Below, piece after piece: positions 10,335 through 24,079 of a stretch of 64,000 bases of DNA. The notes under the pieces were generated by a model. The model searched no databases. It saw only the letters and a program-made list of their open reading frames with translations, and was not told the origin of the DNA. The stretch is from assembly GCA_944474755.1 (NCBI GenBank), contig OX104122.1:16254641-16318640 (forward strand). Reading direction: 5' to 3'. The DNA comes from Limnoperna fortunei (lineage: Eukaryota > Mollusca > Bivalvia > Mytilida > Modiolidae). Positions within the stretch are counted from its first letter, which is position 1. Every line of letters starts with the position of its first letter. The translations under genes were made by a program, and so were the position numbers.

Positions 10335-12590
10335 CACGAGGCGTTTTCCAGGACGTTTTAAAAGATCAGGCTGTACAGGAGATAAAACCTAGAGTAAACT
10401 GGGATAGAATTGACAAAGCATCAATACAATTTTTTAAACAACAATAATATAATAGATCATATAACTAGTATTTGTAGCATGCTATCAGAGACAGCTGCTG
10501 ATCTTATGCCAAAGAGACGTAATATTAGACCAAAAACCAAAAAGCGTAAGGAAATGCCACGACGCCAGAAATTGCTGATGTTGTCAGAAAAAGCAAAAAC
10601 GCTCATGTAATATGGAGAGACGCGGGAAAACCAAAAGATAGAGTCTTATATCTAGAAAAGACTAAAACGAAAAAAGCCCTAAGAGTACTACAACGTCAAC
10701 AAGAGGCCTCAAAACGAAACGATAGATTTACAAAAATTATGCGGAATTGCATGAGATATTAAGGATTCTACAGCCACTTCCATGATATTCAACAACGAAA
10801 CCGTTGGAATTCAGGAAAAATAATTGGCTCTTTTTTAATAACTGGTAAAGTAATGTTACATCCACGTGTTACATCTAAAATTAAATGGAATGGATCTCTG
10901 TCTCGACCAATACTGGAGCAGCAGGGTGTACGTCAGGGTGGTGTTTGGTCGCCGACCGCTTATAAAATTTTTATAAACAGTTTACTTCAAACATTTGAGA
11001 AGAATCAACTCGGTGCATACATAGGAACTACTCATTGTGGTACTCCAACGGTAGCTGATGATGTGACTCTAATTGCAAAAGTCCGCACGAACTTCAGACA
11101 ATGCTCGATGTACAAACAATGTATGCAAACAAGCAAAGATATCTAATTAGTGAACAAAAAATCAACTGTCCTTGTATTTAATGACAAAGTAAACAATAAA
11201 TGGACACTTAACGATAAAGAAATTAATGTTTCTAACTCGTCCGTTCATCTTGGCATCACTAGAGATACCTCTTCTAAATCCGGAAATAAAGCGACATCTG
11301 GGGAGCATATTATTGCAGCGAGAAGAACAGTATATATGGGCGCAGGGCTACATGGTCTCAACGGGATTAGTCCAACAGTCTCATCGCATTTGATCAGAGT
11401 CTTCGTTATGCCTCGTCTGCTATATGGACTGGATGTTATCAGGCTGTCCTGCTTAGATAAAAAAAATATGGACTCTTTCTATGTTAAACTTCTAAAACAA
11501 ATACAGCACCTCCCGATGAGGACTGCAAATTGTGCTTCTTTGTTACTTCTAGGAGGGATACCGATATCTGCAGAAATAGATAAGATACTAAAAACGTTTG
11601 CAAATATCATTCGTAATGATGACTCTATTGAAAAGGAAATAGCCTTCAGACAACTTGCAATGACTAGCAATAGCCGAGACAGTTGGTTCGCTAAAGTAGT
11701 TGAAATCGCAAATAAGTACGAATTACCTTGTCCACGTGAACTTTTATCCAGTCCACCTCCCAAAAAATCGTGGAATGCTCTGGTCAATAAAACAGTCGAT
11801 AACTTTAACATTCAAATTTTACAAAAAGAAGCTGAGGATAAATCTACGCTGAAATTCTTAAATCTGAGTGACACAGTTCCTGGTGAACCTCACAATATCT
11901 GGAGTAGCTGTGGCACTCAACCTTTCGCAGTCACTATGGCCTCGATGAAAGCAAAAATTGCAGTTGGAACTTTACTTCAAAGTCATAGATCAAAATTCTC
12001 AAAAGTCCCTATGGAGGTAACTTGCAAACTCTGCATGAAGGAAGCAGAGGATATTGTACACTTTCTAGTCACCTGTAGCTCGTTGGTAACAATTCGTAAC
12101 AAATACATTATTGAACTGAAAACTTATCTACAATCTGAACGAAATTTCTCTCAATCTGTACTATGCGATCTATTTTCTAATGATGCTAGAATTGCGACCC
12201 TGATAATTGACTGTACCGCTTTTCATATTTTCAATAACGAAGAAACTAAAAGAATTGAAAAAATTACTAGAGGACTCTGTTATAGACTTGTTCAAGAACG
12301 TACAAAATTATTGATGGAGCGTTGACTAGTACAGTTAAATTTAGCGGGGCAGTGTTGAATAATAAAAGTAAAATGATGGACAGTAAAAGAATATGAACAT
12401 TGTATATTAAATTAGCCCAAATGTAAATATTCCCGGTGATGGATTGTATGTAGAATAATATATAATTACTAAGATATGTTTTTGAGTGCTATACATAATA
12501 TAAGATATATACAATTATTACGCCGTTTCTACAGAAATAGCGATGCTCCTGCTAGAGGAGGGAACAACGCCATAGAACAAGAACAAGGCG
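10335..12590 (+). pseudogene. LINE remnant B, internally deleted reverse transcriptase
   Basis: It opens with the linker that normally joins endonuclease and reverse transcriptase (KPRVNWDRID at about 10387), then lysine/arginine-rich sequence. The RT fingers are missing, and it resumes at 10853 with RT motifs QQGVRQGGVWSP and VADDVTLIA. Two compensating frameshifts (about 11080 and 11155) throw the main frame into a TAA at 11144. The 391-codon stretch 11150-12325 carries the thumb and C-terminal region, ending in a Cys/His cluster CKLCMKEAEDIVHFLVTC. The 3' end has a hairpin CTCCT-gctag-AGGAG (12547-12561) and an AGAACAAGAACAAG tail. Non-functional. Confidence 0.88.
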
Positions 12591-14080
12591 TAGGGGAGGG
12601 GGTAAGAGATATTTCACTGATGTAATTGTATATTAAATGTGCCTAGTTTATTCGTTAATTGCTTATTTATTACCTGACACTTAACTTTGATCAAAGGTAA
12701 AAATGAAAGACCGACAAAATAAACCGCGAAAAATGTAATAATAATACCAAAATATTTAGTTAATTTTTAAAAAATGTCATCAACAGTTTCTTTAGTTTTT
12801 AAAAAAATCCAAAAGTTAATTATTTCATATCGGATTGTTTTGCAAAAATACGACTCTTGTAACATTTTTATAAAGTTCTTAACAATGTTTATGCACATGA
12901 ATGTTAGTTTTCCGCTTGGAATACGTGTAATTGCAAATCTTTTAAAAACAATTTTAACTACTTCAAAATTATTCAATGGAACTTGCAATGTGTCGGTATT
13001 TTTTATTTGATCTTCCTACGATGCTCAACGGAAAGGCACGATATAAACTGTCAATCTTACCCCCTACCCCAACAGAACCTCGTGACAATAGTTTTTTTTA
13101 TAAACTTTACAATACAATAAATAATAAATAAACACTCCATGTTTTGCCAATTATTTAAAATTATTGTAAAAAAATTAAAATTCGGGAACATTTTTCGTTC
13201 CTTTAAGACCAATTTAACTGATTTTGGATGAGAGACATACGCGGAGACAAAAAGTACAGGTAGTTTCTATTTGACACCCTGCATTTGTCCACGGACAGTC
13301 TATACTATACATGTATAAGACTGTCGATAACTTTTTGCAGACCTATGTCGCGACTGCATCTTTGCACTTATAGTCGGCTTCATGTAATTACTTCGTTTAC
13401 TCTAGCTTTGTCTTAATGTTCACTAATGTGTGTAGCCTTTCAGCATTTCTAATTAGTAATCGCCTATGGTAAAGTTACCAGTATCCTCCTCTGAAAGTCA
13501 AGCAAAATTTTAAACAGAACTGCAAGCATCCAATTTTGACCACTTGCTATATGTTTTTCTAGTCACTCGGAAAGAATTCTATACTGCAGCAAATTTGTTG
13601 TTTAGAAAGATAAAAAATTGTGGAAGCAATTTGTTCATCTCGATTCTTACTACCTTTTACTGATGTAGTTCACAATATTTGTTATTTAAAGAGCAAGCAC
13701 TCGGCTATTTAGCAGGACTTTTCTACAAACATTAAACTATCTACATACAAGTACACAATATAATTCTCCAATTCTACTACACAATCTTATTTTGGTAACA
13801 AGTCGTGTAGTACAACGTACTCCTTGCCACCCTTCTTAAGAAATATTGATATTTTAGGCTTTGTTAAATATATACCAATACATGATGTATATGTTCAAAT
13901 CGATCTGGTACGAGAATCAAGGAGATAACCCCGTTGAACAATTGCAAATATAGACCATTTTACTCCCGTTATAATCCAAAGTTAGTCTGTGATTTGTCGG
14001 ATTAACAAAAAAAAAGAAAAAAGCGAGTGTATGAATATTCATTCTATTGCAAATAGATTGCATTAAAAACTGTAGAATAA
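12591..14080. other. AT-rich region without recognised genes
   Basis: Overlapping short ORFs on both strands at 12767-13010 are low-complexity and match nothing I recognise. No splice-supported exon, RNA gene or clear transposon end is seen. The 40-bp satellite begins at 14081. Confidence 0.5.
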
Positions 14081-17000
14081 CTAGTCTGTGATATACTAGT
14101 ATGCTCCACAACAGCAATATCTAGTCTGTGATATACTAGTATGCTCCACAACAGCAAAATCTAGTCTGTGATATACTACTATGCTCCACAACAGCAATAT
14201 CTAGTCTGTGATATACTAGTATTCTCCACAACAGCAATATCTAGTCTGTGATATACTAGTATGCTCCACAACAGCAATATCTAGTCTGTGATATATTAGT
14301 ATGCTCCACAACAGCAATATCTAGTCTGTGATATACTAGTATGCTCCACAACAGCAATATCTAGTCTGTGATATACTAGTATGCTCCACAACAGCAATAT
14401 CTAGTCTGTGATATACTAGTATGCTCCACAACAGCAATCTCTAGTCTGTGATATACTAGTATGCTCCACAACAGCAATATCTAGTCTGTGATATACTACT
14501 ATGCTCCACAACAGCAATATCTAGTCTGTGATGTACTACTATGCTCCACAACAGCAATATCTAGTCTGTGATATACTAGTATGCTCCACAACAGCAATAT
14601 CTAGTCTGTGATATACTTGTATTCTCCACAACAACAATATCTAGTCTGTGATATACTAGTCTGCTCCACAACAGCAATATCTAGTCTGTGATATTCTAGT
14701 ATGCTCCACAACAGCAATATCTAGTCTGTGATATACTAGTATGCTCCACAACAGCAATATCTAGTCTGTGATATACTAGTATGCTCCACAACAGCAATCT
14801 CTAGTCTGTGATATACTAGTATGCTCCACAAGAGCAATCTCCAATCTGTGATTAACTAGTATGCTCCACAACAGCAATATCTAGTCTGTGATATATTAGT
14901 ATGCTCCACAACAGCAATATCTAGTCTGTGATTAACTAGTATGCTCCACAACAGCAATATCTAGTCTGTGATATACTTGTATGCTCCACAACAACAATAT
15001 CTAGTCTGTGATATACTAGTCTGCTCCACAACAGCAATATCTAGTCTGTGATATTCTAGCATGCTCCACAACAGCAATATCTAGTCTGTGATATACTAGT
15101 ATGCTCCACAACAGCAATATCTAGTCTGTGATATACTAGTATGCTCCACAACAGCAATCTCTAGTCTGTGATATACTAGTATGCTCCACAAGAGCAATCT
15201 CCAATCTGTGATTAACTAGTATGCTCCACAACAGCAATATCTAGTCTGTGATATATTAGTATGCTCCACAACAGCAATATCTAGTCTGTGATTAACTAGT
15301 ATGCTCCACAACAGCAATATCTAGTCTGTGATATACTAGTATGCTCCACAACAGCAATATCTAGTCTGTGATATACTAGTATGCTCCACAACAGCAATAT
15401 CTAGTCTGTGATATACTACTATGCTCCACAACAGCAATATCTAGTCTGTGATATACCAGTATGCTCCACAACAGCAATATCTAGTCTGTGATATACTAGT
15501 ATGCTCCACAACAGCAATATCTAGTCTGTGATATACTATTATGCTCCACAACAGCAATATCTAGTCTGTGATATACTAGTATGCTCCACAACAGCAATAT
15601 CTAGTCTGTGATATACTAGTATGCTCCATAACAGCAATATATAGTCTGTGATATACTAGTATGCTCCACAACAGCAATATCTAGTCTGTGATATACTAGT
15701 ATGCTCCACAACAGCAATATCTAGTCTGTGATATACTAGTATGCTCCACAACAGCAATATCTAGTCTGTGATATACTAGTATGCTCCAGAACAGCAATAT
15801 CTAGTCTGTGATATACTAGTATGCTCCACAACAGCAATATCTAGTCTGTGATATACTAGTATGCTCAACAACAGTAATATCTAGTCTGTGATATATTAGT
15901 ATGCTCCACAACAGCAATATCTAGTCTGTGATATACTAGTATGCTCCACAACAGCAATATCTAGTCTGTGATATACTAGTATGCTCCACAACAGCAATCT
16001 CTAGTCTGTGATATACTAGTATGCTCCACAACAGCAATATCTAGTCTGTGATATACTAGTATGCTCCACAACAGCAATATCTAGTCTGTGATATACTAGT
16101 ATGCTCCACAACAGCAATATCTAGTCTGTGATATACTAGTATGCTCCACAACAGCAATATCTAGTCTGTGATATACTTGTATGCTCCACAACAACAATAT
16201 CTAGTCTGTGATATACTTGTATGCTCCACAACAGCAATCTCTAGTCTGTTATATACTAGTATGCTCCACAACAGCAATATCTAGTCTGTGATATACTAGT
16301 ATGCTCCACAACAGCAATCTCTAGTCTGTGATATACTAGTATGCTCCACAACAGCAATATCTAGTCTGTGATATACTATTATGCTCCACAACAGCAATAT
16401 CTAGTGTGTGATATACTACTATACTCCACAACAGCAATATCTAGTCTGTGATATACTAATATGCTCCACAACAGCAATCTCTAGTCTGTGATATACTAGT
16501 ATGCTCCACAACAGCAATATCTAGTCTGTGATATACTAGTATGCTCCACAACAGCAATCTCTAGTCTGTGATATACTAGTATGCTCCACAACAGCAATCT
16601 CTAGTCTGTGATATACTAGTATGCTCCACAACAGCAATATCTAGTCTGTGATATACTAGTATGCTCCACAACAGCAATATCTAGTCTGTGATATACTTGT
16701 ATGCTCCACAACAACAATATCTAGTCTGTGATATACTTGTATGCTCCACAACAGCAATCTCTAGTCTGTGATATACTAGTATGCTCCACAACAGCAATAT
16801 CTAGTCTGTGATATACTAGTATGCTCCACAACAGCAATCTCTAGTCTGTGATATACTACTATGCTCCACAACAGCAATATCTAGTCTGTGATATACTACT
16901 ATGCTCCACAACAGCAATATCTAGTCTGTGATATACTAGTATGCTCAACAACAGCAATATCTAGTCTGTGATATACTTGTATGCTCCACAACAACAATAT

Positions 17001-19594
17001 CTGGTCTGTGATATACTAGTCTGCTCCACAACAGCAATATCTAGTCTGTGATATTCTAGTATGCTCCACAACAGCAATATCTAGTCTGTGATATACTAGT
17101 ATGCTCCACAACAACAATATCTAGTCTGTGATATACGAGCATGCTCCACAACAGCAATATCTAGTCTGTGATATACTAGTATGCTCCACAACAGCAATAT
17201 CTAGTCTGTGATATACTAGTATGCTCCACAACAGCAATATCTAGTCTGTGATATACTAGTATGCTCCAGAACAGCAATATCTAGTCTGTGATATACTAGT
17301 ATGCTCCACAACAGCAATATCTAGTCTGTGATATACTAGTATGCTCAACAACAGTAATATCTAGTCTGTGATATATTAGTATGCTCCACAACAGCAATAT
17401 ATAGTCTGTGATATACTAGTATGCTCCACAACAGCAATATCTAGTCTGTGATATACTAGTATGCTCCACAACAGCAATCTCTAGTCTGTGATATACTAGT
17501 ATGCTCCACAACAGCAATATCTAGTCTGTGATATACTAGTATGCTCCACAACAGCAATCTCTAGTCTGTGATATACTAGTATGCTCCACAACAGCAATAT
17601 CTAGTCTGTGATATACTAGTATGCTCCACAACAGCAATATCTAGTCTGTGATATACTTGTATGCTCCACAACAACAATATCTAGTCTGTGATATACTTGT
17701 ATGCTCCACAACAGCAATCTCTAGTCTGTGATATACTAGTATGCTCCACAACAGCAATATCTAGTCTGTGATATACTAGTATGCTCCACAACAGCAATCT
17801 CTAGTCTGTGATATACTAGTATGCTCCACAACAGCAATATCTAGTCTGTGATATACTATTATGCTCCACAACAGCAATATCTAGTGTGTGATATACTACT
17901 ATGCTCCACAACAGCAATATCTAGTCTGTGATATACTAGTATGCTCCACAACAGCAATCTCTAGTCTGTGATATACTAGTATGCTCCACAACAGCAATAT
18001 CTAGTCTGTGATATACTAGTATGCTCCACAACAGCAATATCTAGTGTGTGATATACTACTATGCTCCACAACAGCAATATCTAGTCTGTGATATACTATT
18101 ATGCTCCACAACAGCAATATCTAGTGTGTGATATACTACTATGCTCCACAACAGCAATATCTAGTCTGTGATATACTAGTATGCTCCACAACAGCAATCT
18201 CTAGTCTGTGATATACTAGTATGCTCCACAACAGCAATATCTAGTCTGTGATATACTAGTATGCTCCACAACAGCAATCTCTAGTCTGTGATATACTAGT
18301 ATGCTCCACAACAGCAATCTCTAGTCTGTGATATACTAGTATGCTCCACAACAGCAATATCTAGTCTGTGATATACTAGTATGCTCCACAACAGCAATAT
18401 CTAGTCTGTGATATACTTGTATGCTCCACAACAACAATATCTAGTCTGTGATATACTTGTATGCTCCACAACAGCAATCTCTAGTCTGTGATATACTAGT
18501 ATGCTCCACAACAGCAATATCTAGTCTGTGATATACTAGTATGCTCCACAACAGCAATCTCTAGTCTGTGATATACTACTATGCTCCACAACAGCAATAT
18601 CTAGTCTGTGATATACTACTATGCTCCACAACAGCAATATCTAGTCTGTGATATACTAGTATGCTCAACAACAGCAATATCTAGTCTGTGATATACTTGT
18701 ATGCTCCACAACAACAATATCTGGTCTGTGATATACTAGTATGCTCCACAACAGCAATATCTAGTCTGTGATATTCTAGTATGCTCCACAACAGCAATAT
18801 CTAGTCTGTGATATACTAGTATGCTCCACAACAACAATATCTAGTCTGTGATATACGAGCATGCTCCACAACAGCAATATCTAGTCTGTGATATACTAGT
18901 ATGCTCCACAACAGCAATATCTAGTCTGTGATATACTAGTATGCTCCACAACAACAATATCTAGTCTGTGATATACTAGTATGCTCCACAACAGCAATAT
19001 CTAGTCTGTGATATACTAGTATGCTCCACAACAGCAATATCTGGTCTGTGATATACTAGTATGCTCCACAACAGCAATATCTAGTCTGTGATATACTAGT
19101 CTGCTCCACAACAGCAATATCTAGTCTGTGATATACTAGTATGCTCCACAACAGCAATATCTAGTCTGTGATATACTAGTCTGCTCCACAACAGCAATAT
19201 CTAGTCTGTGATATACTAGTCTGCTCCACAACAGCAATATCTAGTCTGTGATATACTAGTATGCTCCACAACAACAATATCTAGTCTGTGATATACTAGT
19301 ATGCTCCACAACAGCAATATCTAGTCTGTGATATACTAGTATGCTCCACAACAGCAATATCTGGTCTGTGATATACTAGTATGCTCCACAACAGCAATAT
19401 CTAGTCTGTGATATACTAGTCTGCTCCACAACAGCAATATCTAGTCTGTGATATACTAGTATGCTCAACGGCAATATCTAGTCTGTGATATACTCGTATG
19501 CTCCACAACAGCAATATCTAGTCTGTGATATACTACTATGCTCCACAACAGCAATATCTCGTCTGTGATATACTAGTATGTTCCACAACAGCAA
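14081..19594. repeat. 40-bp satellite array, ~138 units
   Basis: The unit is ctagtctgtgatatactagt followed by atgctccacaacagcaatat. It stays in perfect 40-bp register for over 5.3 kb, with one 8-bp loss near 19470. Each standard unit contains the perfect 10-bp palindrome ATACTAGTAT. Variant units show higher-order duplications with offsets of 360 bp (tgattaactagt/agagcaatctccaatc at about 14830 and 15190), 1480 bp (atgctccaga at 15781 and 17261) and 1720 bp (the atgctcaaca, ttgt, ctggtctgtg series at 16921-17000 and 18641-18730). There is no coding capacity and no unique spacers. Confidence 0.97.
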
Positions 19595-21640
19595 GTAAAG
19601 TGTCTTTTAGCAAATGATTTAGCACCATTTTGTTCTAATCCTTAATATCATTATGTTTTACCAAAATTAGTTTAATCTGGCGTCTGTTGGAACAACTAAT
19701 ACCGTTCATGTAGTACGATAATGATTGCGAAAGACTATATCTCCTTCAGAAGGGATAGGAAAAGTTATGCAACGATTTAAACTTGTTTGAAACGCGAACA
19801 TATTTAGGTGGTGGAAACAGGTCAACATCGGTACTGCTAGCTACAATACAGTAGCTCCTTTTTTTTTCTTTTTTTTAAAGGGCGGATTTCTGACTGACAA
19901 CATATTTGAAACTTTGGGAAGATGTGTTTTTCTGCCGGCAATCGGAATTCACAAAATTGGTACAAACTGTGTTCCACTTCTTGCTGGTTTTCATGTACTC
20001 CTATGAAACTGAATTTATTCAACCTCTTATTAAAGACAAGAAGATATACATGATAGCAAAAGCTAGGTCCTTGAAATAAAAGAAACCATTTAAAGAGTTA
20101 CATCTACATCATTTTTAGAATTCCACCTCGGTTATGACTCCTACGACAAATAAGAAAGTTTTAAATTCAAAATTACAAATTGTCCTCACCTATGCAGCAA
20201 TATTTCAGCTTCTGTTGCATACGTTGTCCATATTTCTCAATAGATCTGGTATGCAATAGCTTGCAGCTAATATACTGATGTTTGCAAACGACGCCGATTT
20301 CTTCGGGATAAAGTTATAAACCAGGTTACAAGAAAAAACGGCTCGTCGGTATTTTATTATTACCTTCTTTGGTGACAAAAAATGTCCCCCTCACTGACAC
20401 ATCTTTCTAAGAAACACTTTCGTTCCAAAGAGTTTTGTTTTATGTTTCTTCAAGTTTTCGTCTTTCATTTGGTACATTTTAAAACATTATTGCAGACATC
20501 CTAAACAGAGAATAATGCGGAACATCTGAGTGACTAGGTTAAGTTTTGTCGGTGGACTTGGTGTATTGGTAGGTAAACAAAGAAAATTAATTCTTTTATA
20601 CTAAATTCAATAATTACCCAGAGTCATGTTTTCGCCAAGTAAGTTATAATATAGGATCGTATATTTTACACTTCAGAGCATTTATTATTGAGTGGGATAC
20701 CACTGTCTGTATTTCATACGTTGTGAAGATTCTCAAAAAACTTGAAAAAAAGACTTAAAAAATATTTTAAAAAATAAAATGAAAAAGGTAATTGTCTGCA
20801 ACTTTGTCTGTATTTGCAAACGCTAACACTTACCTGACTTGGTCTAAATATTATTTTGCGAGAATATTTAATCCATAGATTCTATAAGCCACTACAACAT
20901 TTATGCAAGATCAGTCAACCTAACGATCACATACTGCATAGGCGACAGAAAATAAAACGAGCATGTCGGCAATCGGTCATCAATCACCACAAACCCATCA
21001 GCCATACAGTAACAATCACTCCATCAATATACATGTTAAAAAGTTAAACGTTTGATTCATATACAAAAAACATGGCTTAACATTAAACAATACTAAATTA
21101 AAGTTATTTCTACTTATACGATTGTTCTGAAACACAACAATTGTTTAATTACATCTCGAAAAAAGACTATATTCACCGCTTAAAAGGAAATGGAAAAAAG
21201 TCACGACCTTGACTTTTGACCTTGTTACATTTGTCATAGTCAAATGTCTGGAAGGACAATTAAAGCAGAATGAACTCGTAAACGTCTGAAGCACACCGTC
21301 TGGCATCCTCACATCTCTGACTTGTGAGGATGACCGTCTGGCGTAAATTTTGAAAGCACGAAGGCACAAGTAAAATATATCAATTAATCCGTTATCTCAA
21401 TTTGATCTCGGATTAGTACATCGAGATCTCGTGATACTATATCGTGATCTCGGATTTACTAGTTTTTCGTAGCTTAAATATTTTTGACATTTTAATTGTA
21501 ACTATTTATTGTTTTCGTAATTATAGATTATGTCTTTATGTCTGATTAAACTATTTAAAATGTCTTCGTACACAAATTTGTGTTTTAGTAAAATGCAGAA
21601 ACAAAATAACATGTGCTGATAGTATCGTGTATATACACCG
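19595..21640. other. intergenic region between two arrays
   Basis: No conserved coding sequence is recognised. A small inverted repeat CATCCTCAC (21304-21312) with GTGAGGATG (21324-21332) is embedded in a cgtctgg direct repeat, and a short gatctcg-rich stretch lies at about 21405-21455. Short ORFs here look random. Confidence 0.5.
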
Positions 21641-24079
21641 CGTGCTTTCAGTGGCTTATCAGTGGGCCCATAGGATGGTTTGTCGTACCGCCAGCTTCAG
21701 TGGCTTATCAGTGTGCCTATAGTTGTTTTGTTGTGCGGTTTATTGTATCGCCAGCTTTAGTGGCTTATCAGTGAGCCCATCAGAGGGTGTGTTGTGCGGT
21801 TTATTGTACCGCCAGCTTTAGTGGCTTATCAGTGAACCCATCAGAGGGTGTGTTGTGCGGTTTATTGTATCGCCAGCTTTAGTGGCTTATCAGTGAGCCC
21901 ATCAGATGGTGTGTTGTGCGGTTTATTGTATCGCCAGCTTTAGTGGCTTATCAGTGAGCCCATCAGAGGGTGTGTTGTGCGGGTTTATTGTACCGCCAGC
22001 TTTAGTGGCTTATCAGTGAGCCCATCAGAGGGTGTGTTGCGCATTTTATTGTACCGCCAGCTTCAGTGGCGTATCAGTGTGCATATAGTGGTTTTGTTGT
22101 GCGGTTTATTGTACCGCCAGCTTTAGTGGCTTATCAGTGAGCCCATCAGAGGGTGTGTTGTGCGGTTTATTGTATCGCCAGCTTTAGTGGCTTATCAGTG
22201 AACCCATCAAAGGGTGTGTTGTGCGGTTTATTGTACCGCCAGCTTTAGTGGTTTATCAGTGAGCCCATCAGAGGGTTTGTTGTGCGGGTTTATTGTATCA
22301 CCAGCTTTAGTGGCTTATCAGTGAGCCCATCAGATGGTTTGTTATGCGGGTTTATTGCACCGCCAGCTTTAGGGCTTATCAGTGAGCCCATCAGGGTGTG
22401 TTGTGCGGTTTATTGTACCGCCAGCTTTAGTGGCTTATCAGTGAGCCCATCAGAGGGTGTGTTGTGCGGGTTTATTGTACCGCCAGCTTTAGTGGCTTAT
22501 CAGTGAGCCCATCAGAGGGTTTGTAGTGCGGGTTTATTGTACCGCCAGCTTTAGTGGCTTATCAGTGAGCCCATCAGAGGGTTTGTAGTGCGGTTTATTG
22601 TACCGCCAGCTTTAGTGGCTTATCATTGAGCCCATCAGAGGGTGTGTTGTGCGGGTTTATTGTATCGCCAGCTTTAGTGGCTTATCAGTGAGCCAATCAG
22701 AGGGTTTGTTGTGCGGGTTTATTGTATCGCCAGCTTTAGTGGCTTATCAGTGAGCCCACCAGAGGGTGTGTTGTGCGGTTTATTGTACCGCCAGCTTTAG
22801 TGGCTTATCAGTGAACCCATCAGAGGGTGTGTTGTGCGGTTTATTGTACCGCCAGCTTTAGTGGCTTATCAGTGAACCCATCAGAGGGTGTGTTGTGCGG
22901 TTTATTGTACCGCCAGCTTTACTGGCTTATCAGTGAGCCCATCGGAGGGTGTGTTGTGCGGTTTATTGTATCGCCAGCTTTAGTGGCTTATCAGTGAGCC
23001 AATCAGAGGGTTTGTTGTGCGGGTTTATTGTATCGCCAGCTTTAGTGGCTTATCAGTGAGCCCACCAGAGGGTGTGTTGTGCGGTTTATTGTACCGCCAG
23101 CTTTAGTGGCTTATCAGTGAGCCCATCAGAGGGTGTGTTGTGCGGGTTTATTGTACCGCCAGCTTTAGTGGCTTATCAGTGAGTCCATCAGAGGGTTTGT
23201 AGTGCGGGTTTATTGTACCGCCAGCTTTAGTGGCTTATCAGTGAGCCCATCAGAGGGTTTGTAGTGCGGTTTATTGTACCGCCAGCTTTAGTGGCTTATC
23301 ATTGAGCCTATCAGAGGGTGTGTTGTGCGGGTTTATTGTATCGCCAGCTTTAGTGGCTTATCAGTGAGCCAATCAGAGGGTTTGTTGTGCGGGTTTATTG
23401 TATCGCCAGCTTTAGTGGCTTATCAGTGAGCCCACCAGAGGGTGTGTTGTGCGGTTTATTGTACCGCCAGCTTTAGTGGCTTATCAGTGAATCCATCAGA
23501 GGGTGTGTTGTGCGGTTTATTGTACCGCCAGCTTTAGTGGCTTATCAGTGAGCCCATCAGAGGGTGTGTTGTGCGGTTTATTGTATCACCAGCTTTAGTG
23601 GCTTATCAGTGAACCCATCAGAGGGTGTGTTGTGCGGTTTATTGTACCGCCAGCTTTAGTGGCTTATCAGTGAACCCATCAAAGGGTGTGTTGTGCGGTT
23701 TATTGTACCGCCAGCTTTAGTGGTTTATCAGTGAACCCATCAGAGGGTGTGTTGTGCGGTTTATTGTACCGCCAGCTTTAGTGGCTTATCAGTGAGCCTA
23801 TTTGAGGGTGTGTTATGCGGGTTTATTGTACCGCCAGCTTTAGGGGCTTTTCGGTGAGCCTATTAGAGGGGTAGTTATTCGGGTTTATTGTACCGCCAGC
23901 TTCAGTAGCTTATCAGTGAGCCCATTAGAGAGTTTGTTGTGCGGGTTTAATGTACCGCCAGCTTCAATCGCTTTATCAGTGAGCCCATAAGAGTGTGTGT
24001 TGTGCGGGTTTATTGTACCGCCAGCTTTAGTGGCTTTATCATTAAGCCCATTACAGGGTTAGTTGTGCGGGTTTATTGA
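21641..24079. repeat. 61/62-bp satellite array, ~40 units
   Basis: The unit reads cgccagctttagtggcttat, cagtgagcccatcagagggt, gtgttgtgcggtttattgta plus c. Length alternates 61/62 through a gcggtttat/gcgggtttat difference. Units diverge most at the two edges (21641-21760 and 23800-24079), as expected for an array homogenised in its middle. The 74-codon ORF at 22282-22506 is a by-product. Confidence 0.95.

Noticed and set aside
12767..13010. Mirrored ORFs of 73 and 78 codons
   Set aside because: AT-rich, overlapping on opposite strands, with no motif and no splice or promoter support.
14081..19594. CRISPR-like regular repeats
   Set aside because: The 40-bp units abut with no unique spacers, and the context is a eukaryotic genome; this is satellite DNA.
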